DNA from: Streptomyces mirabilis
GTDB lineage: Bacteria; Actinomycetota; Actinomycetes; Streptomycetales; Streptomycetaceae
DNA length: 64,000 nt
NCBI RefSeq assembly: GCF_039503195.1
Contig: NZ_JBCJKP010000001.1
Span: 8,804,001-8,868,000 of the forward strand
Reading direction: 5' to 3'
Shown piece by piece: positions 8,685-17,219 of the stretch. The notes below the pieces were generated by a model. The model made no database searches, was not told the DNA's origin, and saw only the letters and a program-made list of their open reading frames with translations. Within the stretch, counting starts at the first letter, position 1. Every line of letters begins with the position of its first letter. Made by a program: the position numbers and the translations under genes.

Positions 8685-8765
8685 ATCCGTGACTCGGTGC
8701 CGTCGTGGACCGCAGGGGCGCCTGAATCGGTGACCCGGGCCGCGCTGCTCCGCAAGGGCGCCTGA
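8669..8765 (+). repeat. Three imperfect direct repeats (period 40-41 bp) at the 3' end of the membrane-protein gene
   Basis: The end of the gene, CCGCAAGGGTGCGTGA at 8669, recurs as similar 16-mers at 8710 and 8750, each ending in TGA. The units are 40-41 bases apart, so the stop-codon region has been tandemly duplicated into the non-coding spacer. Confidence 0.7.
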
Positions 8766-8930
8766 GACCGCGCATCGGCGCGGACGGCACGCGCGCTGGT
8801 GTTCGCATCGCAGACCCCTGTGCGTCACACCAGCGTCACGGGGTCTTCCCCGACGTTCGTTCCTCTTGGAACACTCCCCCCGCGCAGGTCCCATCCACAG
8901 CACCACGTCAGGACAAGAGGTCACCCAGTC

Positions 8931-10982
8931 ATGCCTCAAGCGAACCGACGCCGCTTCCTCCAACTCGCCGGTGGCACCGCGGCGTTCACCGCGCTGTCGA
9001 ACAGCATCGAGCGCGCCGCCGCCCTGCCCGCGCACCACGGGTCCGGCACGATCGACGACGTCGAGCACATCGTCGTGCTGATGCAGGAGAACCGGTCCTT
9101 CGACCACTACTTCGGCTCGCTCAGAGGCGTCCGCGGTTTCGGGGACCCCCGCCCGTCCACGCTGCCCAGCGGCAAGTCGGTCTGGCACCAGTCGGACGGC
9201 ACCAAGGAGGTGCTGCCCTTCCGGCCCGCCGCCGACAACCTGGGCCTGCAGTTCATCCAGGACCTCCCGCACGGCTGGAGCGACGGCCACACCGCGTTCA
9301 ACGCGGGCAAGTACGACAAGTGGGTGCCCGCCAAGTCGTCGACGACGATGGCGTACCTGACGCGCGAGGACATACCGTTCCACTACGCGCTCGCCGACGC
9401 GTTCACGATCTGCGACGCGTACCACTGCTCGTTCATCGGTTCCACCGACCCGAACCGCTACTACATGTGGACGGGTTACACGGGCAACGACGGCAAGGGC
9501 GGCGGCCCGGTCCTCGGCAACGACGAGGCGGGCTACGACTGGACGACGTACCCGGAGCGGCTGGAGGCCGCCGGGGTCTCCTGGAAGATCTACCAGGACG
9601 TCGGTGACGGCCTCGACGCGAACGGCTCCTGGGGCTGGATCCCGGACGCCTACCGGGGCAACTACGGCGACAACTCGCTGCTGTACTTCAACCAGTACCG
9701 CAACGCCAAGCCCGGCGACCCGCTCTACGACAAGGCCCGCACCGGCACCGACGCCCGCAAGGGCGAGGGCTTCTTCGACCAGCTGAAGGCCGACGTCAAG
9801 GGCAAGAAGCTGCCCAAGATCTCGTGGGTCGTCGCGCCCGAGGCCTTCACCGAGCACCCCAACTGGCCCGCGAACTACGGTGCTTGGTACATCGCCCAGG
9901 TCCTGGACGCACTGACCTCCAACCCCGAGGTGTGGGCGAAGACGGCCCTGTTCATCACCTACGACGAGAACGACGGCTTCTTCGACCACCTCGTGCCGCC
10001 GTTCCCGCCCCAGTCGGACGCGCAGGGCAAGTCCACGGTCGACGTCGGCCCGGACCTCTACAAGGGTGACGCCGGCCGTGCCGCCGGACCGTACGGACTC
10101 GGCCAGCGGGTGCCGATGCTCGTCGTCTCACCCTGGAGCAAGGGCGGTTTCGTCTGCTCCGAGACCCTCGACCACACCTCGATCATCCGGTTCATGGAGC
10201 GTCGCTTCGGCGTGCACGAGCCCAACATCTCGCCCTGGCGGCGTGCGATCAGCGGTGACCTCACCGCCGCCTTCGACTTCTCGCGCAAGGACACCAAGCC
10301 GGTCGCGCTGCCGGACACCGACGGCTACCAGCCGCCGGACCACGACCGGCACCCCGACTATGTGCCGACCCCGCCCGCGAACCCCGTGCTGCCCCGGCAG
10401 GAGCGCGGCTCGCGCCCGGCCCGCCCGCTCAAGTACGCGCCCCTCGTGGACGGTTCGGCGGACGCGGCGGCCGGGAAGTTCACGCTCACCTTCGGTTCGG
10501 GTGCCAAGGCCGGTGCCGCCTTCTTCATCACCTCGGGCAACCGCACCGACGGCCCCTGGACGTACACGACCGAGGCCGGCAAGACCGTCTCGGACACCTG
10601 GAACTCGGCGTACTCCGGCGGCTCGTACGACCTGACGGTGCACGGTCCCAACGGCTTCCTGCGCGTCTTCAAGGGCCCCGGCAGGACCGCGGGACCCGAG
10701 GTCACCGCGCGCCACGTCGGCGCGAACGTGGAGCTGACCTTCACCAACAAGGGGTCCGGCACGGTCGAGCTCAAGCTCACCAACGGCTACGGAGGGCGGC
10801 CGAGTTCGTTCAAGGTGCGGGCGGGCGCGACCGTGCGGCACACGGTGGACCTGCGGGCGAGCCGACGCTGGTACGACCTGACCGTCGTGTCCACGGCGGA
10901 CGCGGGGTTCCTGCGGCGGTTCGCCGGACATGTCGAGAACGGTCACGCGGGTGTGAGCGACCCGGCGATCGTCACCTTCTGA
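8931..10982 (+). CDS. Tat-exported phospholipase C (phosphocholine-specific type)
   Basis: A 683-residue secreted phosphoesterase. The N-terminus has a twin-arginine signal (NRRRFLQLAGG, residues 5-15). The catalytic domain begins with VLMQENRSFDHYFG (residues 49-61), the metal/nucleophile signature of the phosphoesterase (bacterial phospholipase C) family. ITYDENDGFFDH follows further on. After about residue 500 come two beta-rich domains typical of this family's C-terminus. It cleaves phospholipids to diacylglycerol and phospho-head groups outside the cell; in actinomycetes these enzymes also help scavenge phosphate. ATG 8931 is chosen since the Tat motif starts there, with GAGG upstream. 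No neighbour is obviously functionally linked. Confidence 0.9.
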   Translation: MPQANRRRFLQLAGGTAAFTALSNSIERAAALPAHHGSGTIDDVEHIVVLMQENRSFDHYFGSLRGVRGFGDPRPSTLPSGKSVWHQSDGTKEVLPFRPAADNLGLQFIQDLPHGWSDGHTAFNAGKYDKWVPAKSSTTMAYLTREDIPFHYALADAFTICDAYHCSFIGSTDPNRYYMWTGYTGNDGKGGGPVLGNDEAGYDWTTYPERLEAAGVSWKIYQDVGDGLDANGSWGWIPDAYRGNYGDNSLLYFNQYRNAKPGDPLYDKARTGTDARKGEGFFDQLKADVKGKKLPKISWVVAPEAFTEHPNWPANYGAWYIAQVLDALTSNPEVWAKTALFITYDENDGFFDHLVPPFPPQSDAQGKSTVDVGPDLYKGDAGRAAGPYGLGQRVPMLVVSPWSKGGFVCSETLDHTSIIRFMERRFGVHEPNISPWRRAISGDLTAAFDFSRKDTKPVALPDTDGYQPPDHDRHPDYVPTPPANPVLPRQERGSRPARPLKYAPLVDGSADAAAGKFTLTFGSGAKAGAAFFITSGNRTDGPWTYTTEAGKTVSDTWNSAYSGGSYDLTVHGPNGFLRVFKGPGRTAGPEVTARHVGANVELTFTNKGSGTVELKLTNGYGGRPSSFKVRAGATVRHTVDLRASRRWYDLTVVSTADAGFLRRFAGHVENGHAGVSDPAIVTF

Positions 10983-11034
10983 TGGATATCTCGGCTCTGG
11001 TCAATTTCCGGCCAACTCACGGTAGTGTGCCCCG

Positions 11035-11880
11035 GTGACCACGCATTCGAACACTCCTGCAGGTTGGTACCCGGATCCGCACGGGGCGCCCCAGACGTTG
11101 CGTTACTGGGACGGCTCGCAGTGGACCGAGCACACCAATGCGGACCAGGCGGCCCCGGCGGGGCAGACGGTTCCGCAGCAGGCCCAGCAGCCGTACGGAC
11201 AGCCGGCGGCCGGTGCCGACCCTCGCGTGCAGCAGCAGGTGCAGCGGCAGGCGGGTGTCGCGGGTGGTGGTGCCGGCGGTGGCACCCTGTTCACCGAGCC
11301 GGTCCTGGTGGTGAACCAGAAGGCCAAGCTGATCGAGCTGACCAACGAGTACAAGGTCATGGACCAGCAGGGCAACCAGCTCGGCGCGGTCGTCGAGGTC
11401 GGTCAGAGCGGTCTGAAGAAGGCGCTCCGCTTCGTCTCCAGCCTCGACCAGTACATGACGCACAAGTTGGAGATCCGCGACGCCTACGGGCAGCCGGTGC
11501 TGCGGCTCACGCGTCCCGCGAAGTTCATCAAGTCGCGGGTGGTCGTGGAGCGTCCGGACGGACAGCCCGTCGGCGAGATCGTGCAGCAGAACATGATCGG
11601 GAAGATCAACTTCGCGATCAACGTCAACGGCCAGCAGGTCGGCGCGATCAAGGCGGAGAACTGGCGCGCCTGGAACTTCGCCATCGTCGACCACACGGAC
11701 AACGAGGTCGCCCGGATCACCAAGACCTGGGAAGGCCTCGCCAAGACGATGTTCACCACGGCGGACAACTACGTCCTCCAGATCCACTACCAGCTTCCCG
11801 AGCCTCTGCTGAGCCTCGTCGTCGCGACGGCGCTCACCGTCGACACGGCGCTCAAGCAGGACGCCCGCGGGCTGGGCTGA
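11035..11880 (+). CDS. DUF2510 plus scramblase/LURP-one-related protein
   Basis: A 281-residue protein. Residues 8-35 form the DUF2510 motif (AGWYPDPHG, then RYWDGSQWTEH). A Gln/Pro/Gly linker follows, and from about residue 85 a scramblase-like/LOR beta-barrel domain (FTEPVLVVNQKAKLIELTNE, LRLTRPAKFIKSRVVVE). Tubby-like barrels of this kind associate with membranes and lipids, but the biochemical activity in bacteria is unclear. The GTG start at 11035 lies only 52 bases after the previous stop and may be leaderless or weakly initiated. A very strong hairpin follows. Confidence 0.85.
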   Translation: MTTHSNTPAGWYPDPHGAPQTLRYWDGSQWTEHTNADQAAPAGQTVPQQAQQPYGQPAAGADPRVQQQVQRQAGVAGGGAGGGTLFTEPVLVVNQKAKLIELTNEYKVMDQQGNQLGAVVEVGQSGLKKALRFVSSLDQYMTHKLEIRDAYGQPVLRLTRPAKFIKSRVVVERPDGQPVGEIVQQNMIGKINFAINVNGQQVGAIKAENWRAWNFAIVDHTDNEVARITKTWEGLAKTMFTTADNYVLQIHYQLPEPLLSLVVATALTVDTALKQDARGLG

Positions 11881-11889
11881 ACCGGCGCG

Positions 11890-11937
11890 CAACAAGAAGG
11901 GTGGCCGCGGAACTCTCCGCGGCCACCCTTCTTGTTG
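11890..11937 (+). terminator. Strong bidirectional hairpin terminator
   Basis: A perfect 22-bp inverted repeat with a 4-base loop (ACTC) lies 9 bases after the scramblase-like gene. It also faces the convergent DMT gene ending at 12003, so it could stop both transcripts. Confidence 0.9.
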
Positions 11938-11970
11938 TGCGTGCTGCTGGAAATCTTTGTTGTGCGTGCT
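11932..11970. repeat. 14-bp direct repeat beside the terminator
   Basis: TTGTTGTGCGTGCT occurs at 11932-11945, overlapping the right arm of the hairpin, and again at 11957-11970. It looks like a local duplication of the terminator arm. Confidence 0.6.
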
Positions 11971-12002
11971 CCTGGAGCCTTCCAAGAGCCCTGCGGGAGC
12001 CC

Positions 12003-12962
12003 CTAGAGGGGCGTCAGCTGACCCGAGCCGGGCTGCTTCGGCAGCAACGAGGGTTCGTACGCCGCCGATCCGGGCTCCAGTGCCAGCACCGCGGCGACGG
12101 GGTGCTCGTCTTCGGCGTCCACCAGAGGTTCGGGCAGCGCCGGCTCCGGTACCGAGCGGGACAGCGTCACCACACCCCACGCCGCCACGCCCGCGCCCAT
12201 GGCCGCCAGCAGCACCCCGGCCGGGCCGCCCTGCAACTGCTCGCCGAGCAGGAAGAGGCCTATCGCCGCGGCGGCGACCGGGTTGGCGAGCGTCACGACG
12301 GCGAGCGGGGCGCCGAGGCCACCCCGGTAGGCGGTCTGCGACAGGAGCAGTCCGCCCGCGGCGAAGGCGGCGACGAGCAGGGCCACCACGATCACCTGGG
12401 CGCTGAGCAGCGGGCCGGAGCGGTCCGTCACGGCCACGGTCACCGTCTGCGTGAGAGCGGAGGCGACACCCGAGGCGAACCCGGAGGCGGTCGCGTGCCG
12501 CAGCCCCGGTCGAGTGCCGGGCCGCGACAGGATGCCGATCAGGGCGGCCGTCGTGGCGGCCACGCCCAGCGCCTGCGGCACGCTCAGAACGTCGTCGGGC
12601 GCGGGCCCGGACGCCGTGACCAGCAGCGCGGACAGTCCGATCAGGGTGAGCGCGGTACCGCGCCACTCGACCGGGCTGACCCGCCGTCCGGCGACCCGTG
12701 CGCCGAGCGGCACCGCGGCCACCAGCGTGAGCGCGCCGAGCGGCTGTACCAGCGTGAGCGTGCCGTACTTCAGCGCGGCGACGTGCAGCAGCGCGGCGGA
12801 GGCGTTCAGTACGACGGTCCACCACCAGGCCCCGCTGCCCAGCAGCCGCAGCATGCCCGAGTCGGTCGTCCGGGAGGCCAGCCGCTCCTGGGCCACGGCC
12901 GCGGCGGCGTACGCCACGGCCGAGAAGAGCGAGAGGACCACGGCGGCGAGTGTGGCGTTCAT
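12003..12962 (-). CDS. DMT-superfamily (EamA/NIPA-like) transporter
   Basis: A 319-residue membrane protein with about nine to ten hydrophobic segments, small-residue rich (LAAVVLSLFSAVAYAAAAVA at the N-terminus) and an acidic cytoplasmic tail of about 40 residues. Two internally similar halves fit the drug/metabolite transporter superfamily. The substrate is unknown. Its start overlaps the stop of the PAP2 gene (ATGA, 12959-12962), so the two form one operon. A related DMT gene is at 52250-53110. Confidence 0.85.
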   Translation of the reverse strand: MNATLAAVVLSLFSAVAYAAAAVAQERLASRTTDSGMLRLLGSGAWWWTVVLNASAALLHVAALKYGTLTLVQPLGALTLVAAVPLGARVAGRRVSPVEWRGTALTLIGLSALLVTASGPAPDDVLSVPQALGVAATTAALIGILSRPGTRPGLRHATASGFASGVASALTQTVTVAVTDRSGPLLSAQVIVVALLVAAFAAGGLLLSQTAYRGGLGAPLAVVTLANPVAAAAIGLFLLGEQLQGGPAGVLLAAMGAGVAAWGVVTLSRSVPEPALPEPLVDAEDEHPVAAVLALEPGSAAYEPSLLPKQPGSGQLTPL

Positions 12963-13855
12963 CGTCTTGCCCCCACGAGCTCCGGTACGGATTCCTTTTC
13001 GCCAGCACCGCCGGCCCCGCCGGAATTCCCGGCTGCTCCGTCGGCTTCGTCAGATGCCTCGTCGGCGACAAGGCCGTGCGCCTCGGTCGCCCCGGCCCCG
13101 CGCGGCAGACGGATCACGGCCAGCGCGATGCCGAGCAGGGCGGTCGCCACGACCGCGTCGAGCCAGTAGTGGTTCGCCGTACCGACGATCACCAGCAGGG
13201 TGAGCAGCGGATGCAGCAGCCACAGCCAGCGCAGGCGGGAGCGGGTCGCGGCGATCAGGCCGATCGCCACCATCAGGGCCCAGCCGAAGTGCAGCGAGGG
13301 CATCGCCGCGAACTGGTTCGCCATCTCGTCGGTCGCTGGATGCGCCCCGTAGACGGTGGGTCCGTACACCTGTCCGGTGTCCACCAGGCCCGCGGCGGCC
13401 AGCAGCCGGGGCGGGGCGAGCGGGAAGGTGAGGTGCAGCGCCAGGGCGGCGGCGGTGACCGCGGCCAGGACCCGGCGGGACCACACGTAGTGGACCGGCC
13501 GCCGCAGGTACATCCAGACCAGGAAGGCCACGGTGGCCGGGAAGTGCACGGTCGCGTAGTAGGTGTTCGCGAGGTGCACCACGATGTCGCTGTGCAGCAG
13601 CGCGCCCTGTACGGAGCCTTCGCCCGGCAGGTGGAGCGTCCGCTCCCAGTCCCACACGCGGTTCGCGTTGCGGAAGGCCTCGGCGGTGTGGCCGTCGGCC
13701 AGCTGCCTGCCGACCTTGTAGACGACGAAGAGCCCTACGACGAGCAGGAGCTCACGCCCGAGAGGCGGCCGTGCCGCGGTGCTCCGCGGCGACGGCCGCC
13801 GTATCGCCGCGGCCGGCTCTGGTTCTGCTTCCGCAGGCTCGGTTCGGGATTCCAT
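12959..13855 (-). CDS. PAP2-family membrane phosphatase/inositol-phosphotransferase-like protein
   Basis: A 298-residue protein. After a charged, Pro-rich N-terminus there are about six transmembrane segments. The PAP2 signature is present: MPSLHFGWAL (about residues 194-203) and, after a membrane segment, ANHYWLDAVVA with the catalytic His and Asp. The Streptomyces relatives resemble Aur1/Ipt1-type inositol phosphotransferases, so lipid phosphate hydrolysis or head-group transfer is likely. The first gene of a two-gene operon with the DMT transporter, it is divergent from a TetR gene whose repeat-rich upstream region it shares. Confidence 0.87.
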   Translation of the reverse strand: MESRTEPAEAEPEPAAAIRRPSPRSTAARPPLGRELLLVVGLFVVYKVGRQLADGHTAEAFRNANRVWDWERTLHLPGEGSVQGALLHSDIVVHLANTYYATVHFPATVAFLVWMYLRRPVHYVWSRRVLAAVTAAALALHLTFPLAPPRLLAAAGLVDTGQVYGPTVYGAHPATDEMANQFAAMPSLHFGWALMVAIGLIAATRSRLRWLWLLHPLLTLLVIVGTANHYWLDAVVATALLGIALAVIRLPRGAGATEAHGLVADEASDEADGAAGNSGGAGGAGEKESVPELVGARR

Positions 13856-13969
13856 CCCCCGGCCCCTTTGCTGACGGTGTTGCTTGGGGTGGTGCGCGGT
13901 GAGCCCAGGACAGAATCCACTCGATCACTCGAGATTCACTCGACAGCGAAGTGGGTCCTGTCCAAGGCT

Positions 13970-14065
13970 CATCGATACGGAAGTGTACCGATACGAAGGT
14001 GTACCGATACGCCACTGTACCGATACGGGCACGTACCGGTACAGTGGCGTATCGATATAGACTGT
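13970..14065. promoter_or_regulatory. Six-unit 16-bp operator-like repeat array
   Basis: Six direct repeats of exactly 16 bp run through the PAP2/TetR intergenic region (starts 13970, 13986, 14002, 14018, 14034, 14050). The core is TACCGATACG, with the last six positions variable. The fifth and sixth units become palindromic (GTACCGGTAC, TATCGATA). The array ends 50 bases before the TetR start and lies 115 bases from the PAP2 start. Binding by the adjacent TetR protein as a cooperative array is the simplest reading (inference). Shorter CACTCGA repeats occur just before it at 13918-13943. Confidence 0.8.
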
Positions 14066-14114
14066 GTGAAGCAGAACACCGGGCGAGCCACCCACACGAG
14101 CGAGGAGATGAGCC

Positions 14115-14729
14115 ATGACGTCGCAGGCCGCGGACGGACCGGAGACGGTCGTCGCCTCGCGCCGCTCCAAGATCACGCCCGAGCGTGAGCAGGAGTTCTA
14201 CGACGCCGTGCTCGAGCAGATCCGCGAGTGCGGCTATGACTCGCTCACCATGGAGGGCGTGGCCGCGAGCACCCGGTGCAGCAAGTCCACGCTCTATCGC
14301 CAGTGGAAGACGAAGCCGCAGTTCGTGGCCGCCGCCCTGCGCGCCAACAGCTGTCCGCGCTTCTCCGGCATCGACACCGGCACGCTCGCCGGGGACCTGC
14401 GCGCGATGGCGCAGGCCGCGGGGAACTGGTCGGGCCGCGACAGCCAGCTGCACCAGGCGCTGGGCCACGCCGTGTTCCAGGACAAGGAACTGCAGGAGGC
14501 GTTGCGCGACGCGCTCGTCGAGCCCGAGGTCGGCGCGGTCAAGGAGATCCTCGCCCGCGGGGTCGCCCGGGGCGAGGTCGCCGCGGACCACCCGGCGCTG
14601 GAGTTCATCCCGGCGCAGCTCTTCGGTGTGGTGCGGGTTCGTCCCGTGCTGGAAGGGCGGAACGCCGATGCGGCGTATCTCACACAATTCGTCGAGGCCG
14701 TCGTGATTCCGGCCCTCGGCCTGACCTGA
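14115..14729 (+). CDS. TetR-family transcriptional regulator
   Basis: A 204-residue regulator. Its N-terminal helix-turn-helix lies at about residues 22-65 (EFYDAVLEQIRECGYDSLTM, then KSTLYRQWKTKPQFVAAAL); the ligand-binding half follows. The end, VVRVRPVLEGRNADAAYLTQ, matches the TetR_C dimerisation region seen in Streptomyces relatives. GAGGAG about ten bases ahead of ATG 14115 supports the start. It is divergent from PAP2-DMT and probably represses that operon and itself through the 16-bp repeat array (inference). Confidence 0.87.
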   Translation: MTSQAADGPETVVASRRSKITPEREQEFYDAVLEQIRECGYDSLTMEGVAASTRCSKSTLYRQWKTKPQFVAAALRANSCPRFSGIDTGTLAGDLRAMAQAAGNWSGRDSQLHQALGHAVFQDKELQEALRDALVEPEVGAVKEILARGVARGEVAADHPALEFIPAQLFGVVRVRPVLEGRNADAAYLTQFVEAVVIPALGLT

Positions 14730-14808
14730 GACTCAGGTCGCCGTCCGCGGGATGACCGGACGTCGGCCTGCACGCGCCGCACCGTGGGGACGGGGGCGGC
14801 GCGCACCC

Positions 14809-14855
14809 CGGCCGGGTGGGGTTCCTCTTGAGCGGAGGGGCACCCCACCCGGCCG
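14809..14855. terminator. Hairpin between convergent TetR and DUF2510 genes
   Basis: A perfect 14-bp inverted repeat (CGGCCGGGTGGGGT and complement) with a 19-base loop lies between two genes that end towards each other, so it can serve both. Confidence 0.75.
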
Positions 14856-14883
14856 ATCCATGTCCGGGGGACGGAGCTACGGG

Positions 14884-15888
14884 CTAGACGTTCTGCCCGT
14901 TGCCGCTCACTCCCGACGCCACCTTGATGCCCTTGGTGATCGTGTCGATCACGGACTCCTTGGGCGCCTGGGAGCTGACGTCGATGCCGAAGCGGACGAC
15001 GATCAGTGACTTGGAGCCGACGGGGGACGGGAAGACGAGCGACTCGACGTAACCGTCGTCACCCTTGCTGGTGACGACCTTCCAGCGGACGAGGTAGCCC
15101 TTCTCGCCGGCCACGGTGACCGCCTTGGAGGCGAGCTCCGTGTGCGAGGTGATCGTGCCGTAGCCCTTGCCGTACGACTCGGTGGCGTTCTTGGAGATGT
15201 CCTCCTTGGCCGCCGCCTCCGCCGTGGTGGACTTCAGGCCCTGCGTCGCGGCGGTTGCCGAGTAGGCACCGCCCCGCTGGCACTCCTGCGAGGTGTCGCC
15301 GGGGCACTTGTAGGTGTCCTTGGTCGACAGCACGGCACCCTTCGTGGTGCTCCCGCCGGTCCAGTCGTCGGGCACGGGGATGCTGATGCCGCTGATCAGA
15401 TCGGTGGCGTAGCCGTCCTCGAGCTGCGGCTGCCCGGACTGGCCCGGTGCCGGGGTCTGGCCCCCGGAGCCGCCCGAGCCCCCGGAGCCGCCGCCCGGTC
15501 CGCCCTCGAGGCCCCCGTTGCCGCCGCCCTGGCCGCCGAACCCGCCCTGGCCGCCGTTCTGTCCGCCGGGGCCCTGGGAACCGGCACTGTTCCCGCCGTT
15601 GCCGTCGCTCTTGGTCAGGGCGTACACCCCGCCTCCGATGCCCGCGAGGACCGCGATGGCGGCGGCGACGGCTATGCCGGTACGCAGTCCGCGCCGCGGG
15701 GCGCCCGGAGCGAGCGCCGGATACGGTCCGGCCGCCGGCGGGTGCGTCGGGGGACCCCATGCGGCGGCGGACCCGACGGGGCGGGTCTGGTCCGTCCATG
15801 TCTTGCCGTCCCACCAGCGTTCGGTGGCGGGACTGTCACTTGTCTGCCCCGGGTCGGGATACCAACCGGGAGGAGTCACCTGCGTCAT
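14884..15888 (-). CDS. DUF2510 membrane-anchored protein with Gly-rich linker
   Basis: A 334-residue protein. The N-terminal DUF2510 motif (PGWYPDPGQ, then RWWDGKTWTDQ) is cytoplasmic. One transmembrane segment follows at about residues 70-92 (GIAVAAAIAVLAGIGGGVYA), then a glycine-rich linker of about 55 residues. The rest is a folded extracytoplasmic domain with a Cys pair (YKCPGDTSQEC) that could form a disulfide. The function of the outer domain is unknown. It stands alone, with its 5' end near the 21-bp repeats behind anmK. Confidence 0.82.
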   Translation of the reverse strand: MTQVTPPGWYPDPGQTSDSPATERWWDGKTWTDQTRPVGSAAAWGPPTHPPAAGPYPALAPGAPRRGLRTGIAVAAAIAVLAGIGGGVYALTKSDGNGGNSAGSQGPGGQNGGQGGFGGQGGGNGGLEGGPGGGSGGSGGSGGQTPAPGQSGQPQLEDGYATDLISGISIPVPDDWTGGSTTKGAVLSTKDTYKCPGDTSQECQRGGAYSATAATQGLKSTTAEAAAKEDISKNATESYGKGYGTITSHTELASKAVTVAGEKGYLVRWKVVTSKGDDGYVESLVFPSPVGSKSLIVVRFGIDVSSQAPKESVIDTITKGIKVASGVSGNGQNV

Positions 15889-16008
15889 GGACCCACCGTA
15901 TGAGCCGTGGGTGAAAGGCGGATGAGAGGGATCCGGAAGATTCGTTTCAAGAACGCCTCGGAAGCGCCGCCGGGTGCCTCGTCACGGCCGCCGGGTGTCA
16001 CACCACCG

Positions 16009-16071
16009 CCGGCGGGTGTCATGCCAGAACCAGCGGGTGTCATGCCAGAACCAGCGGGTGTCATGCCAGGA
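16009..16071. repeat. Three 21-bp tandem repeats at the anmK stop codon
   Basis: Three near-identical 21-mers (core GCGGGTGTCATGCCAGAA) start at 16009, 16030 and 16051. On the minus strand the third unit contains the last codons and TGA stop of anmK; the other two lie just downstream. A fourth, diverged copy is suggested at 15990-16008. Confidence 0.85.
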
Positions 16072-17215
16072 CCAGTCGCACCGGCGCCGCTCCCGCCCTC
16101 GGCGGCAACCGCAGCCCGCCGCGCCCCGGCGTGATCGAGCCGAGCACACTCGGATGCCGGGCCCCGGTGCTCACCGGATCGGTGCCCGAGAGCCCGTGCA
16201 GGGTCAGGAAGCCCAGCACGGCGAAGGCGTACGCCTCCTTGGCTGCCGCCGGCAGGCCCAGGGCGTCGGACGTGCGCACGGGCACTCCCGGCAACTCCGC
16301 GTCCAGCATCGCCATCAGCGCCGGATTGCGGGTGCCGCCGCCGGACGCGATGACCTCCGTGGCACCCACCGAGCGCACCGCGTCGGCGACCGTACGGGCG
16401 GTGAGCCGGGTGAGGGTCGCGATGACGTCCTCGGCGGTGAGCGTGCCGAAACCGGTCAGCGCGTCGCGCAGATGGCCGAGGTGGAAGAGCTCCTTGCCGG
16501 TGGTCTTCGGCGCGGGCAGCGCGTAGTACGGCTCCGTGAGCAGCCGGTCCAGCAACGGTTCGTGCACGGTGCCGCGGGCGGCGAGGGCGCCGTCCATGTC
16601 GTAGTTCAGCCGTCCCCCGGTCAACCCCCGCACGGCCACGTCGACGAGGGCGCACCCGGGCCCGGAGTCGAAGGCGGTGCCGTCCGGCGCGGTGAGGTTG
16701 GCGATGCCGCCGAGGTTCAGCGCCACCGGAGTCCCCGCCCTGCCGCGCAGCCACAGCAGGTCGACCAGGCTCACCAGGGGCGCTCCCTGACCGCCGGCGG
16801 CGATGTCCCGGGGGCGGAAGTCGGCGACCACCGGCAGTCCGGTCGCCTCGGCGATCCAGGCCGGCTGACCGAGCTGGAGCGTCCCATGCGCCCGCCCGTC
16901 CTCGACCCAGTGGTAGACGGTCTGCCCGTGCGAGGCGACCAACTCGGATGCACCGCCGCACAGTTCACGGTCGGCCCGGACCGCCGCCGCGGCGAACGCC
17001 TGCCCGATCAGGGTGTCCAGGCGGCACACCTCGGCCAGCGTGGTCGCCGCCGGGGGCAGCGCCGCCGCGAGCGCCTCGCGCAGTGCGCCGTCGTACGCCT
17101 CACCGACCATCCCGAGCGGCCGCAGAGTGAGGTCCTCACCTTCGAGGGTCAGTTCGGCCGCCGCCGCGTCGATCGCGTCGTACGACGTCCCGGACATCAG
17201 GCCGATCACCCGCAC
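16061..17215 (-). CDS. anmK: Anhydro-N-acetylmuramic acid kinase
   Basis: A 384-residue sugar kinase of peptidoglycan recycling. It opens and phosphorylates 1,6-anhydro-N-acetylmuramic acid to MurNAc-6-phosphate using ATP. The N-terminal GLMSGTSYDAID is the family's phosphate-loop signature (usually SGTSLDGID); SHGQTVYHW and LNLGGIANLT are further AnmK motifs, as is VIASGGGTRNP near the end. The GTG at 17215 is chosen because GGGAG precedes it and the protein then starts as the family does; it lies five bases after the stop of the transporter gene at 17220, indicating an operon. The stop codon lies inside a 21-bp repeat. Confidence 0.93.
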   Translation of the reverse strand: MRVIGLMSGTSYDAIDAAAAELTLEGEDLTLRPLGMVGEAYDGALREALAAALPPAATTLAEVCRLDTLIGQAFAAAAVRADRELCGGASELVASHGQTVYHWVEDGRAHGTLQLGQPAWIAEATGLPVVADFRPRDIAAGGQGAPLVSLVDLLWLRGRAGTPVALNLGGIANLTAPDGTAFDSGPGCALVDVAVRGLTGGRLNYDMDGALAARGTVHEPLLDRLLTEPYYALPAPKTTGKELFHLGHLRDALTGFGTLTAEDVIATLTRLTARTVADAVRSVGATEVIASGGGTRNPALMAMLDAELPGVPVRTSDALGLPAAAKEAYAFAVLGFLTLHGLSGTDPVSTGARHPSVLGSITPGRGGLRLPPRAGAAPVRLVLA

Positions 17216-17219
17216 GTGC

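Noticed and set aside
6903..9989. A 1028-codon open frame on the minus strand extending from the TPR gene through the phospholipase region
   Set aside because: Only the last 131 codons look like protein. The rest is the complement of the Cys-rich, membrane-protein and phospholipase genes, all of which have motifs and ribosome-binding sites.
11017..13169. Long open frames on both strands across the scramblase, DMT and PAP2 genes
   Set aside because: They lack domains and are explained by high GC in the third codon position of the real genes.
13970..14065. CRISPR array
   Set aside because: The period is only 16 bp with no distinct spacers of 30 bp or so and no cas genes; an operator array is a better fit.
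14884..15888. Antisense frames in the Gly-rich linker as a separate gene
   Set aside because: They are shadows of the repetitive glycine codons.
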